Assembly (NCBI RefSeq): GCF_016742135.1
Contig: NZ_JACVCG010000003.1
Span: forward strand, 124,001-188,000
Direction: 5' to 3'
From: Brevundimonas sp.
Lineage (GTDB): Bacteria > Pseudomonadota > Alphaproteobacteria > Caulobacterales > Caulobacteraceae
Length of the DNA: 64,000 bases
Notes under the pieces: model-generated
The model's database searches: none
Seen by the model: only the letters and a program-made list of their open reading frames with translations
What the model was told of the DNA's origin: nothing
Position numbers and translations under genes: made by a program
In this document: piece by piece, positions 1-9,458 of the stretch
How the letters are laid out: each line of letters opens with the position of its first letter
How positions within the stretch are numbered: the stretch's first letter is position 1

Positions 1-867
1 GGTTTTGAATACGGCTACGCCCTCAGCGATCCCAACACCCTGGTGATGTGGGAGGCCCAGTTCGGCGACTTCGTCAACGGCGCCCAGGTGGTCATCGACC
101 AGTTCATCAGCTCGGGCGAGCGGAAATGGCTGCGCATGTGCGGCCTGACCATGCTGCTGCCGCACGGTTATGAAGGTCAGGGCCCGGAGCATTCCTCGGC
201 CCGCCTCGAACGCTTCCTGCAGGCCTGCGCCGAGGACAATATGCAGGTCGCCAACTGCACCACCCCGGCCAACTATTTCCACATCCTGCGTCGCCAGATG
301 CACCGCCCGTTCAGGAAGCCGCTGATCCTGATGACGCCCAAGTCGCTGCTGCGTCACAAGAAGGCGGTCTCCCCCCTGTCGGATCTGGCCGAGGGCAGCT
401 CCTTCCACCGTGTGCTCCACGACGACGCCCAGACCCGTCCCGATGTGGCGGGCATGACGCTCAGGCCTGACGCCGACATCCGCCGCGTCATCCTGTGCTC
501 GGGCAAGGTCTATTACGACCTGCTGGAAGCGCGCGAGGCCGCCTTCAAGGACGGCAAGCCGGTCGACGACATCTACATCCTGCGGCTGGAACAGTTCTAT
601 CCTTGGCCGATGAAGTCGCTGATGACCGAACTGGCCCGCTTCCCCGGGGCCGAACTGGTCTGGTGTCAGGAAGAGCCCAAGAACATGGGCGGCTGGACCT
701 TTGTCGATCCGTGGCTTGAACTGACGCTCGAGCGTCTCGATGTGAAGGCGAAGCGCGCCCGTTACGTGGGTCGCCCCGCCTCGGCCTCGACGGCGGCCGG
801 CCTGATGAGCCGCCACAAGGCCGAGCTCGACGCCTTCCTTGCCGACGCCCTCGCCACCCCGAACTGA
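1..867 (+). CDS. sucA: 2-oxoglutarate dehydrogenase E1 component, C-terminal part (5' cut by window)
   Basis: The open frame runs in from the window edge, so only the last 288 residues are visible. They match the C-terminal, pyrimidine-binding and terminal domains of the thiamin-diphosphate dependent E1 subunit: [14 protein letters not shown] near the start, then [26 protein letters not shown], and [10 protein letters not shown] close to the end. E1 decarboxylates 2-oxoglutarate and hands the succinyl group to the lipoyl arm of E2 in the TCA cycle. The stop lies 28 bases before the start of sucB, so the two are almost certainly cotranscribed. Nothing looks damaged in the visible part. Confidence 0.97.
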   Translation, partial: GFEYGYALSDPNTLVMWEAQFGDFVNGAQVVIDQFISSGERKWLRMCGLTMLLPHGYEGQGPEHSSARLERFLQACAEDNMQVANCTTPANYFHILRRQMHRPFRKPLILMTPKSLLRHKKAVSPLSDLAEGSSFHRVLHDDAQTRPDVAGMTLRPDADIRRVILCSGKVYYDLLEAREAAFKDGKPVDDIYILRLEQFYPWPMKSLMTELARFPGAELVWCQEEPKNMGGWTFVDPWLELTLERLDVKAKRARYVGRPASASTAAGLMSRHKAELDAFLADALATPN

Positions 868-895
868 CCCCTGCTTATCCGGAACCGGAACTGAC

Positions 896-2395
896 ATGGC
901 TGATATCCTGACCCCCGCCCTTGGTGAATCCGTCGCCGAAGCCACCATTGCGAAGTGGACGAAGAAGGTCGGCGATCCGGTCAGGCGCGATGAGCTGCTG
1001 GTCGAGCTGGAAACCGACAAGGTCTCGCTTGAGGTCGTCTCGCCCGCCGACGGCACCCTGGCCGAGATCGCCTTCGATGCCGGCGACACCGTCGCCCCCG
1101 GCGCCATCCTCGGCAAGGTGACCGAGGGCGCTGCCGCCCCCGCCGGAGAAGCCGCCCCCACGGCCGAGGCCAAACCTGCCGAGGCCCCGAAGGCTGGAGG
1201 CGAGGCTTCGGTCCCCGTTCAGGTGCCGACCATGGGCGAAAGCGTGGCCGAGGGCTCGGTCGGAACCTGGCAAAAGAAGTCCGGCGACCGGGTGGCCAAG
1301 GACGAACTGCTGGTCGAGATCGAGACCGACAAGGTGGCCGTGGAAATCAGCGCCCCCGCCGACGGCATCCTGACCATTTCGGCCGAGGCCGGTTCGACCG
1401 TCACCCCCGGTCAGGTGATCGGCCAGATCGCTGCCTCCGGCGAGGCTGCTGCGGCGGCCCCCAGGGCCGAGGCCGCTCCGGCCAAGGCGTCGTCGGGCTC
1501 GGACGACCCGCACCTGTCGCCCGCCGTCCAGCGTGTGGTGGCCGAGAACAACCTCGATCCGAAATCCATCCAGGCCACCGGACCCAAGGGCAATATCACC
1601 AAGGCCGATGCGCTGAAGGCCGCCGCCCAGCCCCAGCCGACTGCCGCTGCGGCTCCGGCCAGGGCCGCGCCTGCGGCTCCGCCGCGCGCCGACCAGCCGC
1701 GCGAGGAACGGGTCAGGATGACCCGCCTGCGCCAGACCATCGCCCGCCGCCTGAAGGAATCGCAGAACACGGCCGCCCAGCTGACCACCTTCAATGAGGT
1801 GGACATGTCGGCGATCATGGCGCTGCGCAATCGCTACAAGGACGCCTTCGAAAAGCATCACGGCATCAAGCTGGGCTTCATGAGCTTCTTCGTGAAGGCC
1901 ACGATTGCGGCGCTCAAGGAGCTGCCCGCCGTCAATGCCGAGATCGACGGCACCGACATCATCTACAAGAACCACTATGACATCGGCGTCGCCGTCGGCA
2001 CCGAAAAGGGTCTGGTCGTGCCGGTGCTGCGCGATGCCGACACCCTGTCGCTGGCCGGGATCGAAAAGGGCATCGGCGATCTGGGCCGCGCCGCCCGCGA
2101 CGGCAATCTGACTCTGGACCAGCTCCAGGGCGGCACCTTCACCATCACCAACGGCGGCGTCTATGGCTCGCTGATGTCGACGCCCATCCTGAACATGCCC
2201 CAGTCGGGCATTCTGGGCATGCACAACATCGTCCAGCGCCCCATGGCCATCAACGGCCAGGTCGAGATCCGCCCGATGATGTATCTGGCCCTCAGCTACG
2301 ATCACCGCATCGTCGACGGCAAGGAAGCCGTGACCTTCCTTGTCCGGATCAAGGAGCACCTCGAGGATCCGCAACGCTTCCTGCTGGACCTTTAA
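896..2395 (+). CDS. sucB: Dihydrolipoyl succinyltransferase (E2), two lipoyl domains
   Basis: This is the E2 core of the 2-oxoglutarate dehydrogenase complex (499 aa). I chose the ATG at 896 because the lipoyl domain begins right there ([12 protein letters not shown]); a longer frame from 839 adds only unconserved residues overlapping sucA. Order: lipoyl domain 1 (about 1-78, ETDKVSLE lysine), Ala/Pro linker, lipoyl domain 2 (about 103-180, ETDKVAVE lysine), second linker, E3-binding domain ([16 protein letters not shown], about 205-245), third linker, catalytic domain from about 275 with the DHRIVDG active-site motif near the C-terminus. E. coli SucB has a single lipoyl domain, and the extra one explains the length. 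No lpd follows, so E3 must be encoded elsewhere. Confidence 0.96.
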   Translation: MADILTPALGESVAEATIAKWTKKVGDPVRRDELLVELETDKVSLEVVSPADGTLAEIAFDAGDTVAPGAILGKVTEGAAAPAGEAAPTAEAKPAEAPKAGGEASVPVQVPTMGESVAEGSVGTWQKKSGDRVAKDELLVEIETDKVAVEISAPADGILTISAEAGSTVTPGQVIGQIAASGEAAAAAPRAEAAPAKASSGSDDPHLSPAVQRVVAENNLDPKSIQATGPKGNITKADALKAAAQPQPTAAAAPARAAPAAPPRADQPREERVRMTRLRQTIARRLKESQNTAAQLTTFNEVDMSAIMALRNRYKDAFEKHHGIKLGFMSFFVKATIAALKELPAVNAEIDGTDIIYKNHYDIGVAVGTEKGLVVPVLRDADTLSLAGIEKGIGDLGRAARDGNLTLDQLQGGTFTITNGGVYGSLMSTPILNMPQSGILGMHNIVQRPMAINGQVEIRPMMYLALSYDHRIVDGKEAVTFLVRIKEHLEDPQRFLLDL

Positions 2396-2417
2396 GGTAA
2401 AGATTACCGGAGGGCGG

Positions 2418-2837
2418 ATGGCCGAAGAGTATGAGGTCGCCCGATTTCTGACGGTGGCGGAGGCGGAATTGCTGGTTGCCCTGCTGGGTCGGCACGGCAT
2501 TCGCGCCTGGCTTCCCGATCGGGACATGGCCACCATGCTACCCCATGTGCAAATGGCCCTGGGGGGAATCCGGGTCGTCGCCTATGCGGAGCAAATCGAC
2601 GCGGCCCGCGATATCGCCCGCCGGGCACGGGCCGGAGAATTCGCGACCCCGGATGACAATGACGAATGGCAGGTCGAGGCCACGCCCGGCAGGATCGGCG
2701 AACTTGACGAGGCGGATGTTCAGGGTCTGGTCGGGTCGCGGCCGTTGATCCAGTTGGGCACCTTCCTGATCCTCGGCAGCGCGCTGTTTGCCGGGCTTCT
2801 GGGGTATTGCGGATCGTTTGCCGACCTTCGCAGCTAG
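2418..2837 (+). CDS. DUF2007-type small protein with C-terminal membrane segment
   Basis: A 139-residue protein starting at the ATG at 2418, 22 bases behind sucB and preceded by GGAGG. The N-terminal 75 residues (VARFLTVAEAELLVALLGRHGIRAWLPD, GGIRVVAYAEQIDAARDIA) resemble the ferredoxin-like DUF2007 'putative signal transducing protein' fold. The last 30 residues contain one hydrophobic stretch (LIQLGTFLILGSALFAGLLG) likely to sit in the membrane. The molecular role of the family is not known. It is probably read from the suc operon. Its stop codon overlaps the stop of the convergent CoA-transferase gene. Confidence 0.75.
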   Translation: MAEEYEVARFLTVAEAELLVALLGRHGIRAWLPDRDMATMLPHVQMALGGIRVVAYAEQIDAARDIARRARAGEFATPDDNDEWQVEATPGRIGELDEADVQGLVGSRPLIQLGTFLILGSALFAGLLGYCGSFADLRS

Positions 2838-4027
2838 CGGCCCTGGCCCTCCCCCAGCACCTCATCCGTATGTTCCCCCAGCGCGGGCGGGGGCCGATCA
2901 TAGGCGACCGGCGTCGCCGACATGCGGATCGGGCTGGCCACGGTGCGGATGGGCTCCGACAGATCGGCGCGGGTCTGTTCGACCTCCAGCCCCCGGTGCT
3001 TCGCCTGCGGCTCGGCGAACACCTGATCGACGGTATTGACGGGGCCGCAGGGCACGCCCGCAGCCTCCAGCGCCGCCATCAGCCCCTTCATCGATTGCCC
3101 GGCGGTCAGGGCCGACAGCTCGGCCGACAGGGTCGCGCGGTTCTCGATCCGCACCGCATTGGTGGCATAGCGGGGGTCGGTGCCCATGCCCGGCGCGCCC
3201 AGCGCCGTGCACAGGGCGCGGAACTGGCCATCATTGCCGACCGCGATCACGACCATACCGTCCGTGCACGGAAAGGGCTGATAGGGTGACAGGTTCGGGT
3301 GGGCATTGCCCATGCGCGTGGGGGTCTTGCCCGAGACGAAATAATTGGTCGCCTGATTGGCCAGCATGGCGGCCTGCACATCGAACAGGGCGATGTCGAT
3401 CTGCTGGCCCTCACCCGTCGCGCGCGCATGTAGCAGGGCGGCCAGAATGGCATTCGAGGCATAGAGGCCGGTGAACAGATCGGCGACCGCCACCCCGACC
3501 TTCATCGGCTCGGCCCCCGGCGCCCCGTCGGGCTGGCCGGTGACACTCATCAGCCCGCCCATGGCCTGGATCATATAGTCATAGCCCGCCCGGTGGGCGT
3601 CGGGCCCGTCCTGGCCAAAGCCGGTGATCGAGCAATAGACCAGCTTCGGATTGATCGCCTTCAGCGAGGCCCAGTCCAGCCCGTACTTCTTCAGCCCGCC
3701 GGTCTTGAAATTCTCGACCACCACATCGCAGGTCATGGCCAGTTTGCGGACCGCCTCGGTCCCCTCGGGCGTGGCGATATCGACCGCCACCGACTTCTTG
3801 CCCCGGTTGGCGCACAGGAAATAGGCCGCATCCCCGCGCGATCCATCCGTCTTCGTGGTGAAGGGCGGGCCCCACAGGCGGGTGTCATCCCCGGCCCCGG
3901 GCCGCTCGATCTTGATCACCTCGGCGCCGAGGTCCGCCAGTGTCTGCGTCGCCCACGGCCCGGCCAGAACCCGGCTTAGGTCAAGGACGCGAACGCCCGC
4001 CAGCGGTCCCTTTGCGGATGATGTCAA
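2834..4027 (-). CDS. CaiB/BaiF family (class III) CoA-transferase, possibly glutarate-specific
   Basis: The 397-residue product has the class III CoA-transferase signature from its first residues (GPLAGVRVLDLSRVLAGPW, LGAEVIKIERP) and the catalytic aspartate region AGYDYMIQAMGG. The family moves CoA between organic acids. I prefer the TTG at 4027 as start because it overlaps the TGA of the upstream gene (TTGA) and begins just before the conserved N-terminus; an ATG at 4066 would overlap the neighbour by more. The gene diverges, together with its DUF6356 partner, from gcdH. In many alphaproteobacteria a CaiB-type transferase next to gcdH activates glutarate, so I infer glutarate:CoA transfer here; the exact substrate cannot be read from sequence. 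Confidence 0.88.
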   Translation of the reverse strand: MTSSAKGPLAGVRVLDLSRVLAGPWATQTLADLGAEVIKIERPGAGDDTRLWGPPFTTKTDGSRGDAAYFLCANRGKKSVAVDIATPEGTEAVRKLAMTCDVVVENFKTGGLKKYGLDWASLKAINPKLVYCSITGFGQDGPDAHRAGYDYMIQAMGGLMSVTGQPDGAPGAEPMKVGVAVADLFTGLYASNAILAALLHARATGEGQQIDIALFDVQAAMLANQATNYFVSGKTPTRMGNAHPNLSPYQPFPCTDGMVVIAVGNDGQFRALCTALGAPGMGTDPRYATNAVRIENRATLSAELSALTAGQSMKGLMAALEAAGVPCGPVNTVDQVFAEPQAKHRGLEVEQTRADLSEPIRTVASPIRMSATPVAYDRPPPALGEHTDEVLGEGQGR

Positions 4028-4290
4028 AGGCCGGGATCCCAGACGCCCGCCTCGCGCATGCGGCATTCGCGGGCCTCGCGGGCCCGGCTACCCACCTCAT
4101 CGGCCATGCAGCAGACCTCGCGCGAGACGGTCGTCTTGCACAGACCCGGCACGACGGAATGCAGGAAGGCCGCCCCCGCCAGCTTCAGCAGGCGAAACCC
4201 GAACCGCGACGAGGCGGCCATATGTTCGAAATAGCCCTCATCCACCTCGCGCGGGTGGTCGACGAACAGACGGTGAAACAGACGGCTCAT
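4024..4290 (-). CDS. DUF6356 family small protein
   Basis: An 88-residue protein starting at ATG 4290 ([20 protein letters not shown]). The opening block [17 protein letters not shown] followed by a short hydrophobic segment ([17 protein letters not shown]) matches what I know of DUF6356, small proteins with no assigned function. The C-terminus carries extra cysteines (VCCMADEV). It is translationally coupled to the CoA-transferase downstream (TTGA overlap). The 127-base gap to gcdH must hold divergent promoters; I cannot identify them with confidence. Confidence 0.7.
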   Translation of the reverse strand: MSRLFHRLFVDHPREVDEGYFEHMAASSRFGFRLLKLAGAAFLHSVVPGLCKTTVSREVCCMADEVGSRAREARECRMREAGVWDPGL

Positions 4291-4417
4291 GGCGGGGATC
4301 ATAGCCGCAGTCCGCGCGGCCCTCTACCCGTCGCACACGTTCTGGCCTAAACCCCGGCGGCAGGGGCAGAAAAAGAGGTCCGATCAGCGACCCGCCCGCA
4401 GATTCAGGAGCGCCTCC

Positions 4418-5605
4418 ATGGCCGACGGCACCCCCCCGACCCGCACCTTCCGCTGGGATGATCCGCTGGATATGGACAGCCGCCTGACCGACGACGAGGG
4501 CATGATCCGCGACGCCGCCCGCGCCTATGCCCGCGCGCAGCTGTTGCCCCGCGTGGTGCGCGCCTTCGCCGACGAGACCTTCGACCGCGCGATCATGACC
4601 GAGATGGGCGAGATGGGCTTTCTCGGCGCCATGCTGCCCGAGGAGTACGGCGGGTCAAACGCCTCCCACGTCGCCTATGGCCTGATCGCGCGCGAGATCG
4701 AGGCGGTCGACAGTGGCTATCGCTCGGCCATGTCGGTCCAGTCGTCGCTGGCCATGTACCCCATCTATGCCTTTGGCTCCGATGAGCAGAAGGCGAAATT
4801 CCTGCCGAAGATGGCGGCCGGCGAGCTGATCGGCTGTTTCGGCCTGACCGAGGCCGACGGCGGCTCGGACCCGGCCTCGATGAAAACCCGCGCGGACAAG
4901 GTCGACGGCGGCTATCGCCTGAACGGCGCCAAATACTGGATCACCAACAGCCCCATCAGCGATCTGGCCATCGTCTGGGCCAAGCTGGATGACGTCATCC
5001 GCGGCTTCATCGTCGAGCGCGACTTCGACGGCTTCACCACCGACAAGATCGGCGACAAGCTGTCACTGCGCGCCTCCATCACCGGCGACATCGGCCTGAA
5101 CGACGTCTTCGTGCCCGAGGCCAATCTGCTGCCAGGTGTGAAGGGCCTGCGCGGCCCGTTCTCCTGCCTCAACAAGGCGCGTTACGGCATCGCCTGGGGC
5201 GCGATGGGGGCGGCCGAGTTCTGCTTCCACGCCACCCGCGACTATGTGGGCGAGCGCATGCTGTTCGGCCGGCCCCTGTCCTCGCGCCAGCTGGTCCAGA
5301 AGAAGCTGGCTGACATGCAGACCGAGATCTTCCTGGGACTGGAGGGCGCGCTGGCGCTGGGCCGCCTGCTCGACACCGGCGCCTGGGTGCCCGAGGCCAT
5401 CTCGATGATGAAGCGCAACAATTGCGGCAAGGCGCTCGCCATCGCCCGCGAGGCCCGCGACATGCACGGCGGGGCCGGCATCACCGGCGAGATGCACGTC
5501 ATGCGCCACGCCATGAACCTCGAGACCGTCAATACCTATGAGGGCGCCCACGACGTCCACGCCCTGATCCTCGGCCGGGCCATCACCGGCCAGAGCGCCT
5601 TCTAG
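4418..5605 (+). CDS. gcdH: Glutaryl-CoA dehydrogenase
   Basis: This FAD enzyme (395 aa) oxidises and decarboxylates glutaryl-CoA to crotonyl-CoA and passes electrons to ETF. The start at ATG 4418 gives the typical opening FRWDDPL of glutaryl-CoA dehydrogenases. Seen in order: alpha-helical N-domain, [17 protein letters not shown] (FAD/substrate region of acyl-CoA dehydrogenases), WITNSPISD, the RYGIAWG block typical of this subfamily, and the catalytic glutamate E375 in TYEGAHDVH. Length is normal. Context supports the role: a class III CoA-transferase diverges from it, and etfB/etfA are in the same window at 57-59 kb. Confidence 0.95.
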   Translation: MADGTPPTRTFRWDDPLDMDSRLTDDEGMIRDAARAYARAQLLPRVVRAFADETFDRAIMTEMGEMGFLGAMLPEEYGGSNASHVAYGLIAREIEAVDSGYRSAMSVQSSLAMYPIYAFGSDEQKAKFLPKMAAGELIGCFGLTEADGGSDPASMKTRADKVDGGYRLNGAKYWITNSPISDLAIVWAKLDDVIRGFIVERDFDGFTTDKIGDKLSLRASITGDIGLNDVFVPEANLLPGVKGLRGPFSCLNKARYGIAWGAMGAAEFCFHATRDYVGERMLFGRPLSSRQLVQKKLADMQTEIFLGLEGALALGRLLDTGAWVPEAISMMKRNNCGKALAIAREARDMHGGAGITGEMHVMRHAMNLETVNTYEGAHDVHALILGRAITGQSAF

Positions 5606-5709
5606 GCCCGGTGCGTCAGAAACTGTCAGGCGCGTCCATCGGCCCATAGGCCGAACATTGTCTTTCCGGGACAGGGGCCTATCCTCTGCGCGAGCGGGGA
5701 GGCGGGCGT

Positions 5710-6531
5710 ATGGACCAGGTGAACCAGACGGACACGACGGTGGGCGAGGACGCGTTCGCCCAGCTGGCCGAGGTGTTCGGCGGCATGACCGCCCTGCTTC
5801 TCGAGGACGAGCCGGCCCTGTCCGAGCACGTTGCCAGCCGCCTGACGCGGGCCGGTTTCGCCCGCGTCGACCGCGTCGAGTCGGGCGAACAGGCGCTCAA
5901 GGCCGCCGCCGATACCCCCTATGACGTGCTGATCCTTGATCGGCTGACCGCGGGGCTGGACGGGCTGGAAACGCTGAAGCGCATCCGGGCGGGCCAGGGC
6001 CCTTCGTCCGACTCTCCGGCCCTGATGCTGACCGCGCTCGGCGCCGAGCGACAAAAGGTCGAGGGCCTGCTGGGCGGCGCCGACGACTATCTGGCCAAGC
6101 CGGTGGGCGACGAGGAACTGCTGGCCCGCATCGCCGCCCAGCTGCGCCGCGCGGGCCGCCGCGCCAGGGCAAACGGCGGCGAGGTCACCAACGGCCCCTT
6201 CATCCTGTCCCCCGGCGCCCGCACCCTGCAGGTCCGGAGCGCCGACGGCGGTCTGCGCGCCATCGAGCTGTCGCCGCTCGAATTCGCCATCGTCTGCGAG
6301 CTGATGACCGCGCGCGGCCAGCCGGTGACCAAGACCATGCTGTGGGACAAATGCTGGGTGGAGTGGAATTTCCTGCCCGACAATTTCGTCAACATCATCG
6401 ACGCCCGGATCAGCGCCCTCAGGCGCCGGCTCAAGGACCAGTGCCCCGAGGTGCCGGACGCCATGCACCCCCTGATCGTCTCGGCGCGCAGCCAGAGCCT
6501 GGTGTTCCGCGACCTCGACGGCGTGGGCTGA
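5710..6531 (+). CDS. OmpR-type response regulator (two-component system with downstream kinase)
   Basis: A 273-residue DNA-binding response regulator. A non-conserved N-terminal extension of about 26 residues precedes the receiver domain, whose acidic pocket (LEDE), phosphoacceptor D77 (VLILDRL) and K130 (DYLAKPV) are intact. The winged-helix output domain covers about 165-270 (LSPLEFAIVCELM, NIIDARISALRRRL). It is followed after 6 bases by its sensor kinase and then by an HtrA protease, which suggests that the system controls, or is informed by, envelope protein quality. Targets are not visible. The start at 5710 follows a purine-rich GGGAGGCGGGCGT stretch. Confidence 0.92.
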   Translation: MDQVNQTDTTVGEDAFAQLAEVFGGMTALLLEDEPALSEHVASRLTRAGFARVDRVESGEQALKAAADTPYDVLILDRLTAGLDGLETLKRIRAGQGPSSDSPALMLTALGAERQKVEGLLGGADDYLAKPVGDEELLARIAAQLRRAGRRARANGGEVTNGPFILSPGARTLQVRSADGGLRAIELSPLEFAIVCELMTARGQPVTKTMLWDKCWVEWNFLPDNFVNIIDARISALRRRLKDQCPEVPDAMHPLIVSARSQSLVFRDLDGVG

Positions 6532-6537
6532 GGCCGG

Positions 6538-7992
6538 ATGTCGGGTCCCCTGTCCGGCCTGCGCGGGTGGTTGGCCGGGAGGACCTCGGCCCAGCTGTCG
6601 GTCGCCGTGGCGGTGCTGGCGGCGCTGGCCCTGTCGGGGTCAGTGGTCATCACCGGCCAGGCCGTGCGCGCCGACCAGCGCCAGAAGGCGGCCCTCGTGG
6701 CGCTCGCGGACTATGCCACCATGGTCGACAAACTGGGGGCCCAGGCCTGGCTCGGTGCCGATCAGGTGACCGAGGCCGACGCCGCCTATTTCTCGGCCTG
6801 GCTCACCGCCTTTCAGTCCGGGCCCAGCCGGGAAGACCGCACCCTCGAAGAGGTCTGCCGCACGGGGCGGGGCGGGGCGGGCGTGCGCTTCATCCGCGCC
6901 CCCAGCGGCAAGCCCGCCGGTCTCGCGGCTCTCGAGGACGCAAGGTCCCGTCGCCTCAAGGGTCTGGGCGACGACGTCTATGTGGCCGCGCTCCCGGCCG
7001 GCACCCTGTGCCCGGGTCGCGATGTGGAGGTGGTGGTCGTCAAGCGTCAGGCGGGGGCCCTTGAGATCATCGTCGGCCGGGTCGTCGACCGGTCCGGCGA
7101 GGCCTGGGGCCGGGCCGTACTGATTGTCGGCCTCAGCGGATTGCTGATCCTGATCTCGGGCCTGACCGCGGCCGTCTTTGCCCGCCACCGTCTGGGCCTC
7201 GCCCTGGCCGAGGTCAGCGCCTCCCTCGACCGGGCTGCCATGGGCGATTTCTCGCGCCGCCCCCCGGTGGATGACATCGCGCCCGAGCTCCGGCCGCTCA
7301 GCCTTCGGGTCAACCGCACGCTCGACCGGCTGGAGGAATTGCTGGGCTGGCTGCGCGATTCCTCGGACCAGCTGGCCCATGATTTCCGCACCCCGCTGGC
7401 CCGGGCCACCGCGCGTCTGGAACGGCTCGGGGAGGCCGCAACCCCCGGGGAACGCGCCCGCCTGCTGCAGCTGGCCGGCGACGATCTCCGTCATCTGACG
7501 CGGGCCATGAACGAGACCCTGGCGCTCCGCGACGGCTCGGCCTGGGTGTTCGAACGGGTACAACTGGATGAGCTCGTGATCGCGACGGCCGAACTGTATG
7601 AGCCGCTGGCCGACACACGGGCCGTGCGTCTGGTCACCGAGGTCGAGCCCGCCTCTGTGCTGGGGGTCCGCTCCCTGCTGCAGCGGGCCCTGACCAATCT
7701 GGTCGACAATGCCGTGAAATTCTCACCCGAAGGCGGCGTGGTGACCCTCAGGGCCCACCCGACCGATACAGGGGTCGAGGTCTCGATCGCCGATCAGGGT
7801 CCCGGGATGGATCCGGGGCGCGCCCGGGGACCGGTCGAGGACGCGGTCAGCGACGACCCGGCCCGAAACGGCGTCGAAAGCCATGGCATGGGCCTGCCCT
7901 TCGTGCGGGCCGTGGTGCGCCGCCACGGCGGTGTTCTGACGATCGGCGATGCCGGGCCGGGGGCCATCGTCACGGCGCGTTTCTCGCGCTAA
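6538..7992 (+). CDS. Sensor histidine kinase, partner of the upstream regulator
   Basis: A 484-residue membrane kinase. A transmembrane segment at about 21-40, a periplasmic domain of roughly 150 residues with no recognisable fold, and a second segment at about 192-215 are followed by a HAMP-like linker, the dimerisation/phosphotransfer helix with H281 (DQLAHDFRTPLA), and an ATPase domain with N box (LVDNAVKFSPEGG), G1 (DQGPGM) and G2 (GMGLPFV). All catalytic motifs are present. The periplasmic part has two cysteines (CRTG, LCPG) that could form a disulfide. It lies between its regulator (6-base gap) and htrA (start 32 bases after the stop), so the three probably form one transcript. Confidence 0.92.
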   Translation: MSGPLSGLRGWLAGRTSAQLSVAVAVLAALALSGSVVITGQAVRADQRQKAALVALADYATMVDKLGAQAWLGADQVTEADAAYFSAWLTAFQSGPSREDRTLEEVCRTGRGGAGVRFIRAPSGKPAGLAALEDARSRRLKGLGDDVYVAALPAGTLCPGRDVEVVVVKRQAGALEIIVGRVVDRSGEAWGRAVLIVGLSGLLILISGLTAAVFARHRLGLALAEVSASLDRAAMGDFSRRPPVDDIAPELRPLSLRVNRTLDRLEELLGWLRDSSDQLAHDFRTPLARATARLERLGEAATPGERARLLQLAGDDLRHLTRAMNETLALRDGSAWVFERVQLDELVIATAELYEPLADTRAVRLVTEVEPASVLGVRSLLQRALTNLVDNAVKFSPEGGVVTLRAHPTDTGVEVSIADQGPGMDPGRARGPVEDAVSDDPARNGVESHGMGLPFVRAVVRRHGGVLTIGDAGPGAIVTARFSR

Positions 7993-8023
7993 GACCAGAG
8001 CGAAGAACGAAATGGGGAATGCG

Positions 8024-9367
8024 ATGCGTCGGTCTGTCCTGCTGAAACTGTCGGTCGCGGCCGTGCTCGTCACCGGCATGGCCGGCCTCCCGATGGATGC
8101 CGCCCGGGCCCAGGCCACCCCCCTGCCCTATGACGAGGCCCGCGGCGTCTTCAGCTTCGCCGACGGGCTTGAGCGCAGCCTCCCGGCCGTAGTTCAGGTG
8201 ACCACCCTGGGCCAGTCCCGGGGCCCCCGGTCTGCGGGGACGGAGGCCCAGCCTGTCTCGACCGGCTCCGGCGTGATCCTCGACGCCGGTCAGGGCATCA
8301 TCGTTACCAACAACCATGTGATCGAGGGAGGCTCGAAATTCACGGTCGACCTCGCGGACGGGCGCCTGTTCGACGCTGTCCTGATCGGGACGGACAAGGC
8401 CACCGACATCGCCGTGCTGCGGATCGAGGGGACCGGTCTGTCACAGGTTGAGGTGGCCGATTCCGATACCCTGCGCACCGGCGACCTGGCCTTTGCCGTG
8501 GGCTATCCCCTCGGCCTCGACCAGACCCTGACCATGGGGGTCATCTCGGGCCTCAACCGTTCGGGCCTGGGCGATGCGGTCGAGGACTATATCCAGACCG
8601 ACGCGGCGGTGAACTCGGGCAATTCGGGGGGCCCCCTGCTGGACAGTCGCGGGCGGCTGATCGGCATCAACACCTCCATCCTGTCGGGCGGAGGCGGCGG
8701 CAATGACGGCATCGCCTTTGCCGTGCCGACCCGCATCATGCTGTATGTCGTCGGCCAGATTCGCGAACACGGCCAGGTCCGTCGCGGCGGAACGGGTGCC
8801 CAGCTCAGTTCGCTGAACGCCACCGCGGCCCGCGAACTGGGTCTGAACATTGTGCGCGGGGCCGTGGTGCGGGATGTCGCCCCGGGCTCCCCCGCCGAGA
8901 CAGCGGGCCTGCGCCCCGACGACGTGATCGTTCGGGTCCAGTCAAGGCCGGTGGCCAATGCCGGCTCGGTCCTGGCGACCGTCGGCGTGGCGGCTCCCAG
9001 CAGCCGGCTTGATATCGTCTATCTGCGCGATGGCACCGAATACAGCACCACCCTGGTCGTCGAAATGTCCGAGCCGGGCGGCATTGCCCTGGGGCGGGAG
9101 GCCCTGACCGCCTGGGGGGCCGGCTTCCGTGAGGCCCGGACGGGTGAACGCGGCGGTCAGCAACATCGCATTCTGGTCGAGGTGGTGGAGGGCGGCACGC
9201 CCGCCGCGTCCGCCGGCCTGATGGCGGGCGATCTGGTCGCCTCGGTCAATGGCCGCGAGGTCTCCAGCCTTCAGGCCCTGGCCTCGGCGCTGGCCACGGA
9301 TCGCCGCCCGATCCGGCTGCGCGTGCACCGTGCGGGCGAGACCGTCGACCTGACGGTCTCGCCCTGA
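8024..9367 (+). CDS. Periplasmic HtrA/DegQ-type serine protease with two PDZ domains
   Basis: A 447-residue exported trypsin-like protease/chaperone. A signal peptide (MRRSVLLKLSVAAVLVTG to AARAQA) precedes the protease domain, with the complete triad H98 (VTNNHVIEG), D128 (ATDIAVLRI) and S201 (GNSGGPL). PDZ1 lies at about 265-355 (VRDVAPGSPAETAGLRPDDVI) and PDZ2 at about 370-447 (VVEGGTPAASAGLMAGDLV). The start at 8024 has a GGGG stretch 6 bases upstream; an in-frame ATG at 8012 would add four residues. Cotranscription with the kinase pair suggests an envelope stress loop, similar in logic but not in components to CpxRA/DegP. The stop codon lies inside the first unit of a tandem repeat. Confidence 0.93.
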   Translation: MRRSVLLKLSVAAVLVTGMAGLPMDAARAQATPLPYDEARGVFSFADGLERSLPAVVQVTTLGQSRGPRSAGTEAQPVSTGSGVILDAGQGIIVTNNHVIEGGSKFTVDLADGRLFDAVLIGTDKATDIAVLRIEGTGLSQVEVADSDTLRTGDLAFAVGYPLGLDQTLTMGVISGLNRSGLGDAVEDYIQTDAAVNSGNSGGPLLDSRGRLIGINTSILSGGGGGNDGIAFAVPTRIMLYVVGQIREHGQVRRGGTGAQLSSLNATAARELGLNIVRGAVVRDVAPGSPAETAGLRPDDVIVRVQSRPVANAGSVLATVGVAAPSSRLDIVYLRDGTEYSTTLVVEMSEPGGIALGREALTAWGAGFREARTGERGGQQHRILVEVVEGGTPAASAGLMAGDLVASVNGREVSSLQALASALATDRRPIRLRVHRAGETVDLTVSP

Positions 9368-9458
9368 TTTCCGGGCCCTGATTTCCGGGCCCTGATTTCC
9401 GGGCCCTGATTTCCGGGCTCTGATTTCCGGGCTCTGATTTCTAGGCCCTGATTTCCGG
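9361..9458. repeat. 14-bp tandem repeat, 7 copies, starting on the htrA stop codon
   Basis: Seven head-to-tail copies of a 14-base unit GCCCTGATTTCCGG occupy this stretch. Copies 1-4 and 7 are identical, copy 5 has one change (GCTC) and copy 6 has that change plus CTAG at its end. The TGA of the first copy is the htrA stop codon, so copy number can vary without changing the protein. The near identity points to recent expansion by slippage. Confidence 0.95.

Noticed and set aside
875..2536. 553-residue open frame antisense to sucB
   Set aside because: Composition and low-complexity make-up (Gly, Arg, Asp, His) are those of a GC-rich shadow frame; the plus strand encodes a clear E2 protein.
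9361..9458. CRISPR array
   Set aside because: Units are 14 bases and directly adjacent with no unique spacers; no cas genes in the window.
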